DNA from: Paenibacillus oralis
GTDB lineage: Bacteria; Bacillota; Bacilli; Paenibacillales; Paenibacillaceae
Reading direction: 5' to 3'
NCBI RefSeq assembly: GCF_003863965.1
Contig: NZ_RRCN01000001.1
Location: 3,182,304-3,246,303 of the forward strand
DNA length: 64,000 bases
Below are positions 1 through 9,075 of this stretch, in pieces; the stretch's first letter is position 1, and each line of letters starts with the position of its first letter. A program made the position numbers and the translations under genes. Under the pieces are notes generated by a model that was not told the DNA's origin, did no database searches, and worked only from the letters and a program-made list of their open reading frames with translations.

Positions 1-90
1 ACTCTTGATTGCTTTTACGGGAAGGAAATCATTCTCATGGGCGGTCAAAAGGTATATGAATTGCAATACAATGGAGGGGTAGTTAGATAA
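1..90 (+). CDS. C-terminal tail of an unidentified gene (partial)
   Basis: An open frame enters from the left edge and stops at TAA 88-90, giving about 29 residues that end in LQYNGGVVR. No start lies in the window. I do not recognise the family. The frame is short and could be chance, but the next 500 bases are repeat-rich non-coding DNA, so a gene ending here is reasonable. Confidence 0.4.
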   Translation, partial: TLDCFYGKEIILMGGQKVYELQYNGGVVR

Positions 91-183
91 CCTCTCCTAT
101 CAACAATAGTTACGATCTACATGTGCTTGACATCAGGAAGGCGTAACTTTTTAGGCGTAGATCCTTTAAGCGAGACCGTCATT

Positions 184-408
184 CTAACGGTTGTGAGCAT
201 CGTTATTTCGTTAAAATGTAGGGGAAACCAAATTTAACGGTTGCGGCAGAGCTTATTTTGCCTTTTTTCTGCAGATTCAAGCCTTTTCACCCCAATAAGC
301 GCGATTACAACCGTTAGAAATTGAAATCCCGACTTTTCGGCTAAATAAGCTCGACTACATCCGTTAGCGAAATACTGGGAGAACATAACGGAAAAAAAGT
401 CGCTATTT
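184..408. repeat. Array of 25-nt TAACGG...TTATTT units, two forward then two inverted
   Basis: Units follow the pattern CTAACGG, about 11 variable bases, then CTTATTT or CGTTATTT. They are at 184-208 and 234-258 (forward), 294-317 and 343-367 (inverted), and a looser forward unit at 386-408. The central four make an imperfect palindrome of about 184 bp. The same two-forward, two-inverted layout with similar spacing recurs at 30953-31135. No coding potential is apparent. Confidence 0.75.
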
Positions 409-429
409 CGGCGATATCAGCCCACTTGA

Positions 430-585
430 GAATAGAGGGAATTTATGCCTCTATTTTCCATCGTTGTAAGGAAATGCCCTGTTCTGAACCATTCAGAGGG
501 AAATAAGTACAAAAAATTCCGCTAATGGGGATGAGCACTCTCTGTTGAGGAAAATAAGACCATAAAATTCCCCTATTTTTCCAGG
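430..585. repeat. Dispersed intergenic repeat, copy A (second copy at 62598)
   Basis: This stretch matches 62598-62755 over most of its length, including the exact block CCGCTAATGGGGATGA (here about 519-534). It is built of subunits reading roughly AATAAG, ACAAAAAAT, CCGCTATTTT and is probably related to the 25-nt units just upstream. It ends about 30 bp from the 3' end of glf. Together with 184-408 it accounts for most of the gene-free stretch 91-613. Confidence 0.75.
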
Positions 586-613
586 CCGAAAGATTTTGCA
601 ATCCGGGACCTCC

Positions 614-1723
614 TCAACCCCGCTCCCCAAACTCCTTATCAACCGCGGCCAAGGCGGCGCCGATGATTTGGTGCATGTCATAGTATTTGTAGGTGGCCAA
701 GCGGCCGCCGAAGATCACATTTGCCTCGGCATCGGCCAGAGCCTTGTATTTCTTGTAGATTTCATTGTTTTTATCGTCGTTGATCGGGTAATAAGGCTCG
801 TCTCCCGGCTTCCACTCCGTTGGATATTCGTGGGTGATGACCGTTTTGTCTTGCGTTCCGAACTCAAAATGTTTATGCTCGATGATTCGCGTATACGGTG
901 TTTCTCTATCCGTGTAATTGACCACGGCATTGCCTTGATAATTGGCGGTGTCGTTCAATACGGCCGTCTCGAACCGCAAACTCCGGTATTCAAGCACGCC
1001 GTAGGCGTACTCGAAATATTGGTCGATCATGCCAGTATAAACAATCTTTTTGGCCAGTGGTTCAAACTCTCCCCGGTCATGAAAAAAATCCGCATTTAAT
1101 CTAACGTCTGCGCCCTCAAGCATCTTTTGTATAATGGCCTGGTAACCGCCGATCGGGATGCCTTGATACGTGTCGTTAAAGTAATTGTTGTCATAAGTAA
1201 AACGGACGGGCAGGCGTTTGATGATGAAGGAAGGCAGCTCTTTGGCGGATCTTCCCCACTGTTTTTCCGTGTAGCCTTTGATCAGTTTTTCGTAGATATC
1301 GGTTCCGACCAGAGAAATGGCCTGCTCCTCCAGGTTCCGCGGTTCCGTAATGCCAGCGGCTTTCCTTTGTTCGTCGATTTTCCGTTTAGCCTCATCCGGG
1401 GTGACGACGCCCCATAGTTTGTTGAACGTGTTCATATTAAACGGGAGATTGTAGATTTCCCCCTTGTAATTGGCGATGGGCGAATTAGTATAACGGTTGA
1501 ATTCGGCAAACCGGTTCACATAATCCCAGATCGCTTTGCTGTTGGTATGAAAAATATGGGCGCCGTATTTGTGCACCTGAATGCCTTCGATCTCTTCCGT
1601 GTAGACGTTTCCGCCGATGTGGTTTCTTTTATCGATAACCAGGCACTTTTTGCCTCTTTTTTTGGCCTCATAAGCAAAGACGGCTCCGAACAAACCCGCG
1701 CCGACGATTAAGTAATCATACAT
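614..1723 (-). CDS. glf: UDP-galactopyranose mutase
   Basis: A 369-residue flavoenzyme that interconverts UDP-galactopyranose and UDP-galactofuranose, supplying Galf for cell-surface glycans. The N-terminus carries the FAD-binding Rossmann motif GAGLFGAVFAYEA (residues 8-20) followed by the family signature GGNVYTE and HKYGAHIFHT. The length equals the usual family length of about 370, so the gene looks complete. It acts in the cytoplasm. It stands alone, divergent from the LysR gene at 1863, with repeat DNA downstream. The other Galf-pathway genes (galactofuranosyltransferases) are not in the window. The assignment rests on strong recognition of the sequence. Confidence 0.95.
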   Translation of the reverse strand: MYDYLIVGAGLFGAVFAYEAKKRGKKCLVIDKRNHIGGNVYTEEIEGIQVHKYGAHIFHTNSKAIWDYVNRFAEFNRYTNSPIANYKGEIYNLPFNMNTFNKLWGVVTPDEAKRKIDEQRKAAGITEPRNLEEQAISLVGTDIYEKLIKGYTEKQWGRSAKELPSFIIKRLPVRFTYDNNYFNDTYQGIPIGGYQAIIQKMLEGADVRLNADFFHDRGEFEPLAKKIVYTGMIDQYFEYAYGVLEYRSLRFETAVLNDTANYQGNAVVNYTDRETPYTRIIEHKHFEFGTQDKTVITHEYPTEWKPGDEPYYPINDDKNNEIYKKYKALADAEANVIFGGRLATYKYYDMHQIIGAALAAVDKEFGERG

Positions 1724-1862
1724 GTCGAAACTCCTTGTAATGTTATACTCCCATCACATCTTAGCATAATCACGCTGTGCCAACTACAGCGCGCCGATAA
1801 ATTTATGCTATACTATTGGCTAATGAGTGTCCGGGACGGGGATGTAGGGGGTTCTAGCCGGA

Positions 1863-2744
1863 ATGAATACCGAAGCATTGGAATATTTTATCAAGGTTTA
1901 CGAGAAAAAAAGCGTTACGGCGGCAGCCAAGGACTTGTACATAACTCCGCAAGGAATCAGCAAGACCATCAGGCAGTTGGAGATGGAACTGGAGACCGAA
2001 TTGTTCTACCGGGGCCCGCGGGGGATGGAGGCGACCAAAGCCGGCGAGCTGCTGCATGCCCGGGCCAAACATATCCATTACCTGATCGAAGACATCAAAA
2101 AAGAGATCCGGATCATGAACGGCAGAAAAGGGACTTTAAACGTGGTCATTACCTATTCGATCTCATCGGTGCTGCCGGTGGATTTTTTGTATCGGTTTTC
2201 GGTGAATTATCCGGAGATTCAAATCAAACTGAAAGAATTCCCCGACGAATATCCCTTGACGAAGATTTTTCAGGAAGAAGCGGATGTTGGTCTAGTGATC
2301 GGGATCGAAGAGATGGACGATTGTGAATTTGAGATGTTGGTCCGCGGCGAGGTCGTCGTTGTCGTCGCGAAAAGCCACCCCCTAGCCGGCAAAGATGAAA
2401 TTTCCGTGAAAGAGCTGGCGAACGAAGCGCTGGTCGTTAAAGCGGCGGGAAGCGGGAAGGAAAACGGGTTTGTCGAAAAATGCCTGGAGCAGGGCTTTAC
2501 CCCTAATGTGATCCATGAGTTCGGCAATATTATTTCGGCACACCGGCTGTGCGAGAGAAACGGAGCGGTGGCCGTTTCGATCGATTTTGTGGAGAACTCC
2601 CTGAACAATGACAACCTGAAACGGATCAGGCTGAAGGAAAAGATCCCCCAGGATATTTATCTCGTATTTCGCAAAAGGGGGATCCAATCGAAGGCAATTG
2701 CTTTGTTTCAAAGTTATGTCGCGGATAAATGCAAGTCGTTTTGA
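1863..2744 (+). CDS. LysR-family transcriptional regulator
   Basis: A 293-residue DNA-binding regulator. The N-terminal winged helix-turn-helix is at residues 1-60 (MNTEALEYFIKVYEKKSVTAAAKDLYITPQGISKTI), followed by a periplasmic-binding-like effector domain from about residue 90. ATG 1863 follows a GGGGG tract at about 10 nt. A perfect palindrome ATAAATTTAT at 1797-1806 and a TATACT hexamer at 1809-1814 lie upstream and may form its promoter and autoregulatory site. It is divergent from glf and upstream of the glycan cluster at 2940, so either could be a target. The effector is unknown. Confidence 0.93.
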   Translation: MNTEALEYFIKVYEKKSVTAAAKDLYITPQGISKTIRQLEMELETELFYRGPRGMEATKAGELLHARAKHIHYLIEDIKKEIRIMNGRKGTLNVVITYSISSVLPVDFLYRFSVNYPEIQIKLKEFPDEYPLTKIFQEEADVGLVIGIEEMDDCEFEMLVRGEVVVVVAKSHPLAGKDEISVKELANEALVVKAAGSGKENGFVEKCLEQGFTPNVIHEFGNIISAHRLCERNGAVAVSIDFVENSLNNDNLKRIRLKEKIPQDIYLVFRKRGIQSKAIALFQSYVADKCKSF

Positions 2745-2776
2745 CGGAACGAACCGCCCGTCGAAACGGCTTTTTT
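2733..2776 (+). terminator. Rho-independent terminator of the LysR gene
   Basis: Arms AAGTCGTTTTGACGG (2733-2747) and CCGTCGAAACGGCTT (2758-2772) pair with two wobble positions and run into a T tract. The left arm overlaps the LysR stop codon. Confidence 0.75.
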
Positions 2777-2867
2777 CGTTATAAACTAAAAGTTACCGCC
2801 CCCTAACAATTGGTTGATAGTTATTTGCCGGCCGATGGAGTAACCTTAGCTAAGGGTACCCGTTAAC

Positions 2868-2911
2868 TTGCAATCATGAAAGCACATACAAAATTTTTAT
2901 GATTGTTGCAA
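2868..2911. promoter_or_regulatory. Dyad upstream of the membrane GH3 gene
   Basis: TTGCAATCAT (2868-2877) faces ATGATTGTTGCAA (2899-2911), an inverted repeat with a two-base bulge about 30 bp before the GTG start at 2940. It could be an operator for a regulator of this cluster, or part of a leader hairpin. Confidence 0.4.
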
Positions 2912-2939
2912 CTCGGTTATTTACATAGGAGGCGAAGAA

Positions 2940-5867
2940 GTGAGCAAGTCAGGAAGAGGCAAGAAAACTTTTAAGGCATGGGCGGCATTATTTTTGGCGC
3001 TGGCCATCGGTACGGTTGTAACCGTTTCAATGGCGTCGGTGGCAAAAACGATCCAAATCATGCTCGTTGCGGCCATTATCCTTTCCGTTATCGTATTGAT
3101 CAGCGGATTCATGTGGGCAAGAAGGAACCAAACGGAGCGAAAAGGCTTAAGAAGAACTTTGATGGCGCTGCTTAGTTTGGGGCTCGTCATCGTGATTGGC
3201 CTCGACGTGGCCGTATACAAGTATCAGGTGGTCATCAACCAATACCTGTCCAAAGCGAAGATCGACGACGCGGCGCTAGCGAAAGCTTCGGCGGATTCCA
3301 AAGCGGTTACGGAACAAATCGAAGACGAGGGGATCGTGCTGCTCGAAAATAAAGAGCATGCCCTGCCTCTGGATATAAATAACGACAAGGAAAAAAATGT
3401 AAACGTATTTGGCCAGGCATCCGTAAAAATGATTTACGGCGGAAGCGGCTCCGGTTCGGGAGACGAAAGCGCGAACGTCACGATCCAGCAAGGCCTGGAG
3501 AACGCCGGGTTTAAGGTGAACAGCGAACTCACCGAGTTCTATAAAGCCCATGCTCCCGAGAAAAAGAAAACGGACACCTTTAATCTGGATGGCGGCGACT
3601 ATACACTCAGCGAACCGGCCACCAGCGATTTCAGCGACGAACTGCTCGCTAAAGCGGAGGAATTTTCCGATGTAGCGGTCATCGTCCTCTCCAGATCAGG
3701 CGGCGAAGGCGGCGACCTGCCGTTTGAAACGGCGGAATACGGCGGTTCCAAAGACCGCCATTACCTTGAGCTGTCGGAAGCGGAAGAACAAATGATCGAC
3801 ATGGTCACTTCACGCGATTTCGCAAAGGTGATCGTGGTGATTAACTCCAGCAATGCCATGGAACTTGGGTTCCTGGAAAATAAGGGGATCGACGCCGCGA
3901 TGCTGATCGGCGGCCCCGGCTCGACCGGCAATAACAGCGTCGGAAGCATCCTGGCCGGCAAAGTGAATCCGTCGGGCCGCCTGGCCGACACCTATGCTTA
4001 CGATGTATCGACATCCCCGGCTTTTTACAATGCGGGCGATTTCAGGTACTTGAATACCAAACATAAATCCGTAGACAAATTCGGCAAAGAGAGCGAAAAA
4101 TACCACGCTTTCGTCAATTACGTCGAAGGCATTTACGTCGGCTACCGCTATTATGAAACCCGTTACGTCGACAATGCGACAGGGCAAGTGGACGAGGCGG
4201 CGTATCGCAAAACGGTCCAATACCCGTTCGGTTACGGCTTAAGCTATACGAATTTCAAGCAGGAAATTACGGACTATCAAACGACGAACGATAAGATTAC
4301 CGTCGAGGTCAAAGTGACGAATACCGGCAATGCGGCCGGCAAGGATGTCGTGCAGCTGTATTACACTCCGCCTTACTATGAGGGCGGGATTGAAAAATCC
4401 CATGTCGTGCTAGGCGCTTTCGATAAAACCGAAATCCTCGAGCCCGGCGCTTCCGAGACGGTCACGCTGGAAATCCCGGTGGAAGACATGGCGTCTTACG
4501 ACTACAAGAATGAAAAAGCATATGTGCTGGAAGCGGGAACTTATGGGATCAAGCTGATGAAAAACGCCCATGAGGCGATCGATTCCAGAACGTATGAAGT
4601 GAAAGACACGATGGTTTATGGCGGAGACAACAAACGCGCTTCGGATCAAGTCACGGCAACGAATGTGTTTGATGATGCCATCGGCGATTTGACCTATGTG
4701 TCCAGAGCCGATTGGGAAGGCACCCTGCCGGCGCAGCGGACTCCGGAAAAGGAAGCTCAGCAGGAACTGGTCCAGGCTTTGGAAAACAAACAGGTGACCG
4801 ACAATCCGGACGACCAGGATATCGTCTTGGCCAAACACGGTTTGGAACTGGAAGATATGGCCGGGCTGGACTACAACGATCCGAAATGGAGCGAACTGCT
4901 GGAGCAGCTGTCCGTTGAGGATATGGCGAAATTAATCGGGTTTGGCGGCTACGCAACCCAGCCGGTCGAGTCGATCAACAAACCGGCCACAACCGATCTG
5001 GACGGCCCGGCCGGCATCAATGCGCTGCTAACCGGCATTAACGGCGTGCAGTTTATGAGCGAAGTGGTGCTGGCGTCGACGTGGAATGTGGAGCTCGCTC
5101 AAAAAATGGGCGAAGCTCTGGCGAACGAAGCGCTGGTTTACAGCGTGACCGGGATGTACGCGCCGGCCATGAACATTCACCGTACACCGTTCTCGGGCAG
5201 AAACTTCGAATATTATTCGGAAGATGCTTTCCTTTCCGGCCAAATAGGAGCCTTTGTGGTTCAGGGAGCCGCGTCCAAAGGCGTGTATGCTTACATCAAG
5301 CACTATGCCCTGAACGATCAGGAAACGAATCGCGACGGTGTGGCCGTTTGGACCAATGAACAGGCGGTTCGCGAGATCTACTTGAAGCCTTTTGAAATTT
5401 CCGTCAAGCAAGGGAAAACCACCGCGGTCATGTCCTCCTTTAACCGGATCGGCACGACATGGGCGGGCGAACATTACGGCCTGTTGACCACCGTGCTGCG
5501 CGATGAATGGGGCTTTAGGGGCATGGTCATCACCGACTGGGACCTGTACCCGCATATGGATGTGGACCGGGCGATCCGCGCAGGGGGCGACCTGATGCTG
5601 ACAACGCTGGGCGACAAACCGACGAAACTGAGCACGGACACGAATACGGGGAAACAGGCGATGCGAAAAGCGAGCCACAACATTCTTTATACCGTGGCGA
5701 ACAGCAAAGCTTTGGAAATCAACGCCGCGCCGTATCCGTACTGGCTGCTGCTTCTCGGCCTCGCCAACATCATCCTTCTGGCCTTGCTGACGCTCGGGTT
5801 CTATAAGGTCACGCACCGGAAGGTCCGTAAAATCGAAGCTATTGAAACGCAAAACCAAAATATATAG
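2940..5867 (+). CDS. Membrane-tethered GH3 glycosidase with swapped domain order
   Basis: A 975-residue glycoside hydrolase family 3 protein in which the usual order is reversed. Three membrane helices (about residues 12-35, 37-59, 72-94) come first, then the GH3 C-terminal alpha/beta domain (about 110-430, DEGIVLLEN and SGRLADTY), a fibronectin-III-like domain (about 435-560), the (beta/alpha)8 barrel (about 660-925) and a last helix (about 930-955) with a basic tail. The catalytic nucleophile candidate is D866 in VITDWD. The acid/base candidate is E256 in GGEGGD. Both therefore lie in the usual motifs but in opposite order to normal GH3. Positive charges at both ends suggest that the catalytic part faces outside. 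GTG is the start, 7 nt after AGGAGG. It heads a run of same-strand glycan genes. The substrate is probably a beta-glucoside, which is inference only. Confidence 0.9.
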   Translation: MSKSGRGKKTFKAWAALFLALAIGTVVTVSMASVAKTIQIMLVAAIILSVIVLISGFMWARRNQTERKGLRRTLMALLSLGLVIVIGLDVAVYKYQVVINQYLSKAKIDDAALAKASADSKAVTEQIEDEGIVLLENKEHALPLDINNDKEKNVNVFGQASVKMIYGGSGSGSGDESANVTIQQGLENAGFKVNSELTEFYKAHAPEKKKTDTFNLDGGDYTLSEPATSDFSDELLAKAEEFSDVAVIVLSRSGGEGGDLPFETAEYGGSKDRHYLELSEAEEQMIDMVTSRDFAKVIVVINSSNAMELGFLENKGIDAAMLIGGPGSTGNNSVGSILAGKVNPSGRLADTYAYDVSTSPAFYNAGDFRYLNTKHKSVDKFGKESEKYHAFVNYVEGIYVGYRYYETRYVDNATGQVDEAAYRKTVQYPFGYGLSYTNFKQEITDYQTTNDKITVEVKVTNTGNAAGKDVVQLYYTPPYYEGGIEKSHVVLGAFDKTEILEPGASETVTLEIPVEDMASYDYKNEKAYVLEAGTYGIKLMKNAHEAIDSRTYEVKDTMVYGGDNKRASDQVTATNVFDDAIGDLTYVSRADWEGTLPAQRTPEKEAQQELVQALENKQVTDNPDDQDIVLAKHGLELEDMAGLDYNDPKWSELLEQLSVEDMAKLIGFGGYATQPVESINKPATTDLDGPAGINALLTGINGVQFMSEVVLASTWNVELAQKMGEALANEALVYSVTGMYAPAMNIHRTPFSGRNFEYYSEDAFLSGQIGAFVVQGAASKGVYAYIKHYALNDQETNRDGVAVWTNEQAVREIYLKPFEISVKQGKTTAVMSSFNRIGTTWAGEHYGLLTTVLRDEWGFRGMVITDWDLYPHMDVDRAIRAGGDLMLTTLGDKPTKLSTDTNTGKQAMRKASHNILYTVANSKALEINAAPYPYWLLLLGLANIILLALLTLGFYKVTHRKVRKIEAIETQNQNI

Positions 5868-5884
5868 ATTATATAAGATCTTTA

Positions 5885-5911
5885 GGCGGTAGCTGATTGT
5901 CGGCTACCGCC
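5885..5911 (+). other. Intercistronic hairpin
   Basis: GGCGGTAGC (5885-5893) pairs perfectly with GCTACCGCC (5903-5911) between two GH3 genes. No T-run follows, so it is more likely an mRNA processing or stabilising hairpin, or a weak attenuator, than a terminator. Confidence 0.5.
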
Positions 5912-5937
5912 CAAAGGCTAAAATGGGGTAGTTGGAG

Positions 5938-8400
5938 ATGAAACACAAACACTTGATAGAACAGATGACATTGGAGGAGAAAGCTTCTTTAATGTCGGGG
6001 AAAGATTTCTGGCAAACGCAGGATATTCCGCGCTTCGGCGTTCCCAGCATTTTTCTGGCGGACGGACCGCACGGCATTCGCAAACAGGCGGAGGCGGCGG
6101 ACCATCTCGGTCTGAATCCGAGCCTTCCGGCCACTTGCTACCCGACGGCCGCGACCGTGGCCAACAGCTGGAATACCGAACTGGGCGAGAAGCTTGGCGA
6201 ATATCTCGGCAGGGAGGCGCTTAGCCAACGAGTCCATGTGCTGCTGGGGCCGGGCGTAAATATGAAGCGAAATCCGCTGTGCGGCAGAAACTTCGAATAT
6301 TTCAGCGAAGATCCTTACCTGGCCGGCAAACTGGCGGCGGCATATATCCGGGGCATTCAGGCGCAGGGTATTTCCGCCTGCGTGAAGCATTTTGCCGTCA
6401 ACAATCAGGAAGAAAGACGGATGTCGATCGATACGATCGTCGACGAGCGGACGCTCAGGGAGATTTATTTAACCGCGTTTGAAATCGCCGTAAAGGAAGG
6501 CCGGACCAAGACGGTGATGTCTTCCTATAACATGCTGAACGGCGAATATACGAATGAAAACATTCATTTGCTGCGCGAAATCCTGCGCAAAGAATGGGGG
6601 TTCGATGGGGTTGTCGTCACGGATTGGGGCGGCAGCAACGACCGCGTGGCCGGTCTGATCGCCGGGAACGAGCTGGAAATGCCGACGACGGCCGGGGAAA
6701 CCAATGCGGAAATCGTCCGGGCCGTGCAAAGCGGACAACTCAAGGAAGAAGTATTGGACGAATGTGTGGACCGGCTGCTTGAGCTGATTTTTTCCACGGA
6801 AGAAGTGTTCAAGACAGCATCGGATAAACAACAGTATGACATGGATCAGCACCATCGCGTGGCCCAGGAGGCTGCCGAAGAATCTATCGTGCTGCTGAAA
6901 AACGAAGGTAATATATTACCGATTAACGATGGCGTGAAAGTAGCGATCATCGGCGAGTTTGCCAAGGAAGCGCGTTATCAAGGGGCCGGTTCTTCGATCG
7001 TTAACCCGACCGTGCTGGACCATACTCTGGATGGTTTGGCGGAAGCGGGCTTGACGAGCATCGGGTATGAACCCGGATTTGAACGGTACGGCAAGAAAAA
7101 CCGGGGGAAAATCACCCAAGCGTGCGACCTAGCCAAGCAAGCGGATGTCGTGCTGTTATATATCGGCCTGGACGAGGTGACCGAAGCGGAAGGCCTGGAC
7201 CGACAAAACATGAAGCTTCCCGAGAACCAGGTTGAACTATTAAACGCCTTGTACCGGGTGAATCCCAACATCGTGGCGGTTCTGTCCTGCGGCTCCGCGG
7301 TGGAAATGCCGTGGATCGATAAAGTGAAAGGACTGGTGCACGGTTATTTAAGCGGTCAGGCGGGAGCCAAAGCGATCCTGCGGGTATTGACGGGAGAAGT
7401 GAATCCTTCCGGAAAACTGGCGGAAACGTATCCGCTCCGTTACGAGGATACGCCGTCTTTTCATCATTTTCCCGGCAAGGAAGTCAGCGTCGAGTACCGG
7501 GAAGGCCCCTATATCGGCTACCGTTATTATGATACGGCGCAGGTAGAGGTGCTTTTCCCGTTTGGATACGGCCTTAGCTATACGACTTTTGCCTATTCCG
7601 ACGTGCAGGTGAACCGGGATGGCGCCACTTTTAAAATTACGAACACCGGCAGCGTGCCGGGGAAGGAAATCGCCCAGCTCTACGTTGGCTGCCAATCGGG
7701 AAAGGTCTTCCGGCCGAACAAAGAACTGAAAGGATTTGCCAAGGTATACGTTAATCCGGGCGAGACGAAAATGGTCACGATCCCTTTTGACGACAAGGCG
7801 TTCCGTTATTTTAACGTGAACACGAACGGGTGGGAAATCGAAGCCGCAGAATACGAAATCATGATCGGCGCCTCCAGTGCGGATATCCGGCTAACCGCAA
7901 CCCTTGAGGTAGAGGGGACGGGGGCGGCGCTGCCATATGAGAAGGAGAATCTTCCTTCCTATTATTCGGGCAAAGCGAGCAAGGTTAGCCAGGAGGAATT
8001 CGAACACCTGCTTGGACGGAAAGTTCCGGTTTCCACGTGGGATCGGACGCAGCCGCTTGGTTACAACGATACGATCGCTCAATGCCAGTATGCCAAGGGC
8101 GGCGTGGCTAGACTTGCTTTTCGCCTGATGAATGTTGCCCATTGGTTTTTGTGGAAAACCGGAAAAAGAAGCACGGCCAACCTGATCATGATGTCGGTCT
8201 ACCATATGCCGTTTCGCGGCATTGCCAGAATGACCGGCGGGATCGTGAACATGCCGATGCTGGACGGCATTCTGATGATGGTCAACGGCCGTTTCTTCAA
8301 GGGCCTTAAGCATTTTCTGAAAGAGAGAAGCAAATTGTTAAAGGGCGTCAAAGCGCCTGCAAGCCTGCCAGCCCAAGCCACAAAAGGAGAAGAAATATGA
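5938..8400 (+). CDS. GH3 family beta-glycosidase, cytoplasmic
   Basis: An 820-residue enzyme of family GH3 in standard order: barrel (about 1-290), alpha/beta domain (about 310-500), fibronectin-III-like domain (about 545-655) and a C-terminal extension of about 150 residues. The nucleophile candidate is D229 in VVVTDWGG, with KHFAVNNQE at 150-158. The acid/base candidate is the first Glu of TEAEGLDR. No signal peptide is present, so it acts in the cytoplasm. ATG 5938 is preferred over TTG 5932 because the paralogue at 10210 begins at the same residue and the GGGGT tract is better spaced. It overlaps the next gene by 4 bp (ATGA), which implies translational coupling. The substrate, likely a beta-glucoside, is unproven. 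Confidence 0.93.
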   Translation: MKHKHLIEQMTLEEKASLMSGKDFWQTQDIPRFGVPSIFLADGPHGIRKQAEAADHLGLNPSLPATCYPTAATVANSWNTELGEKLGEYLGREALSQRVHVLLGPGVNMKRNPLCGRNFEYFSEDPYLAGKLAAAYIRGIQAQGISACVKHFAVNNQEERRMSIDTIVDERTLREIYLTAFEIAVKEGRTKTVMSSYNMLNGEYTNENIHLLREILRKEWGFDGVVVTDWGGSNDRVAGLIAGNELEMPTTAGETNAEIVRAVQSGQLKEEVLDECVDRLLELIFSTEEVFKTASDKQQYDMDQHHRVAQEAAEESIVLLKNEGNILPINDGVKVAIIGEFAKEARYQGAGSSIVNPTVLDHTLDGLAEAGLTSIGYEPGFERYGKKNRGKITQACDLAKQADVVLLYIGLDEVTEAEGLDRQNMKLPENQVELLNALYRVNPNIVAVLSCGSAVEMPWIDKVKGLVHGYLSGQAGAKAILRVLTGEVNPSGKLAETYPLRYEDTPSFHHFPGKEVSVEYREGPYIGYRYYDTAQVEVLFPFGYGLSYTTFAYSDVQVNRDGATFKITNTGSVPGKEIAQLYVGCQSGKVFRPNKELKGFAKVYVNPGETKMVTIPFDDKAFRYFNVNTNGWEIEAAEYEIMIGASSADIRLTATLEVEGTGAALPYEKENLPSYYSGKASKVSQEEFEHLLGRKVPVSTWDRTQPLGYNDTIAQCQYAKGGVARLAFRLMNVAHWFLWKTGKRSTANLIMMSVYHMPFRGIARMTGGIVNMPMLDGILMMVNGRFFKGLKHFLKERSKLLKGVKAPASLPAQATKGEEI

Positions 8401-9008
8401 GCGGTAGAAAAACAGCGGCCAGGCCGCTGGGCCTTTGGGCCCGATACAAAGAAAAACATCCCCATATTGCGCAGTTTCTGATATTCTTTATATTGAGCAA
8501 TGGCATTACCGTCTTGCAGTTGTTTTTAATGCCCGCATTTAAAAGTCTGTTTGCCCGGACGTCTCTAGTAAACAGCAATTTTCAAATTTTGCAGTTTGGG
8601 CATAACTTTGACGGCAGCCTTTATTATGTATTCGATTATGCGGCAGGCCCGCTGGCCGCGGGCGGCGGAGGCGGTCTGGCTTATTTTCTCGCCGTGCAAA
8701 TCACGATTGCGATCGCCCAGATTCTCAATTTTTTTGCGCAAAGAAGCATTACGTTCAAATCGAACAGCAACATTTGGCAGGCGGCGTTTTGGTACGTCGT
8801 CGCTTATGTCGTGATCACGCTCGGGGCCGCGGCGGCTCAAGGCATCTACAAGGCGCCGATCTACAACCTGTTCATCAATACGTGGGGATGGGGAGCCACG
8901 GGCGAGACGACGGCCGACGTGATTACGATGATTATCAACAGCGCCATTTCGTTCTGGGTGTTTTTCCCGATTTTTAAAATCATTTTTAAACAGGAACCCG
9001 AAAAGTAG
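8397..9008 (+). CDS. GtrA-like membrane protein
   Basis: A 203-residue protein with about four hydrophobic segments and the GtrA-type sequence QILNFFAQRSITFKSN in the middle. GtrA family members are thought to help flip undecaprenyl-phosphate-linked sugars, or otherwise assist surface glycan glycosylation. The protein is longer than many GtrA members (about 120-150) because of a loop between the first two helices. It starts inside the stop codon of the preceding GH3 gene and precedes a GT2 glycosyltransferase. That matches the common pairing of GtrA with a glycosyltransferase. The family call is good; the exact role is inferred. Confidence 0.8.
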   Translation: MSGRKTAARPLGLWARYKEKHPHIAQFLIFFILSNGITVLQLFLMPAFKSLFARTSLVNSNFQILQFGHNFDGSLYYVFDYAAGPLAAGGGGGLAYFLAVQITIAIAQILNFFAQRSITFKSNSNIWQAAFWYVVAYVVITLGAAAAQGIYKAPIYNLFINTWGWGATGETTADVITMIINSAISFWVFFPIFKIIFKQEPEK

Positions 9009-9025
9009 GAACAGTTAAAGTGTGA

Positions 9026-9061
9026 GTTCCAAAAGACGATCTTTTTGAACAACCTCTTAAA
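9026..9061. repeat. Short relic of the GTTCAAAAAGTCA element
   Basis: GTTCCAAAAG (9026-9035) and CTTTTTGAAC (9041-9050) form an imperfect palindrome. The run on to 9061 is the reverse complement of the left end of the element at 47011 (shared block CTTTTTGAACAACCTCTTAA). It appears to be a minimal copy consisting of the two ends only, placed between the GtrA and GT2 genes. Confidence 0.6.
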
Positions 9062-9075
9062 GGTAGAGTGAATCG

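Noticed and set aside
184-585. CRISPR-like array
   Set aside because: Units are short, degenerate, in both orientations and lack unique spacers of constant length; no cas gene is near.
493-681. Minus-strand frame overlapping the glf 3' end
   Set aside because: It reads through repeat copy A; a similar peptide (SPLAxFFVLI) appears from repeat copy B at 62663-62860, so the likeness comes from the repeat and not from a gene.
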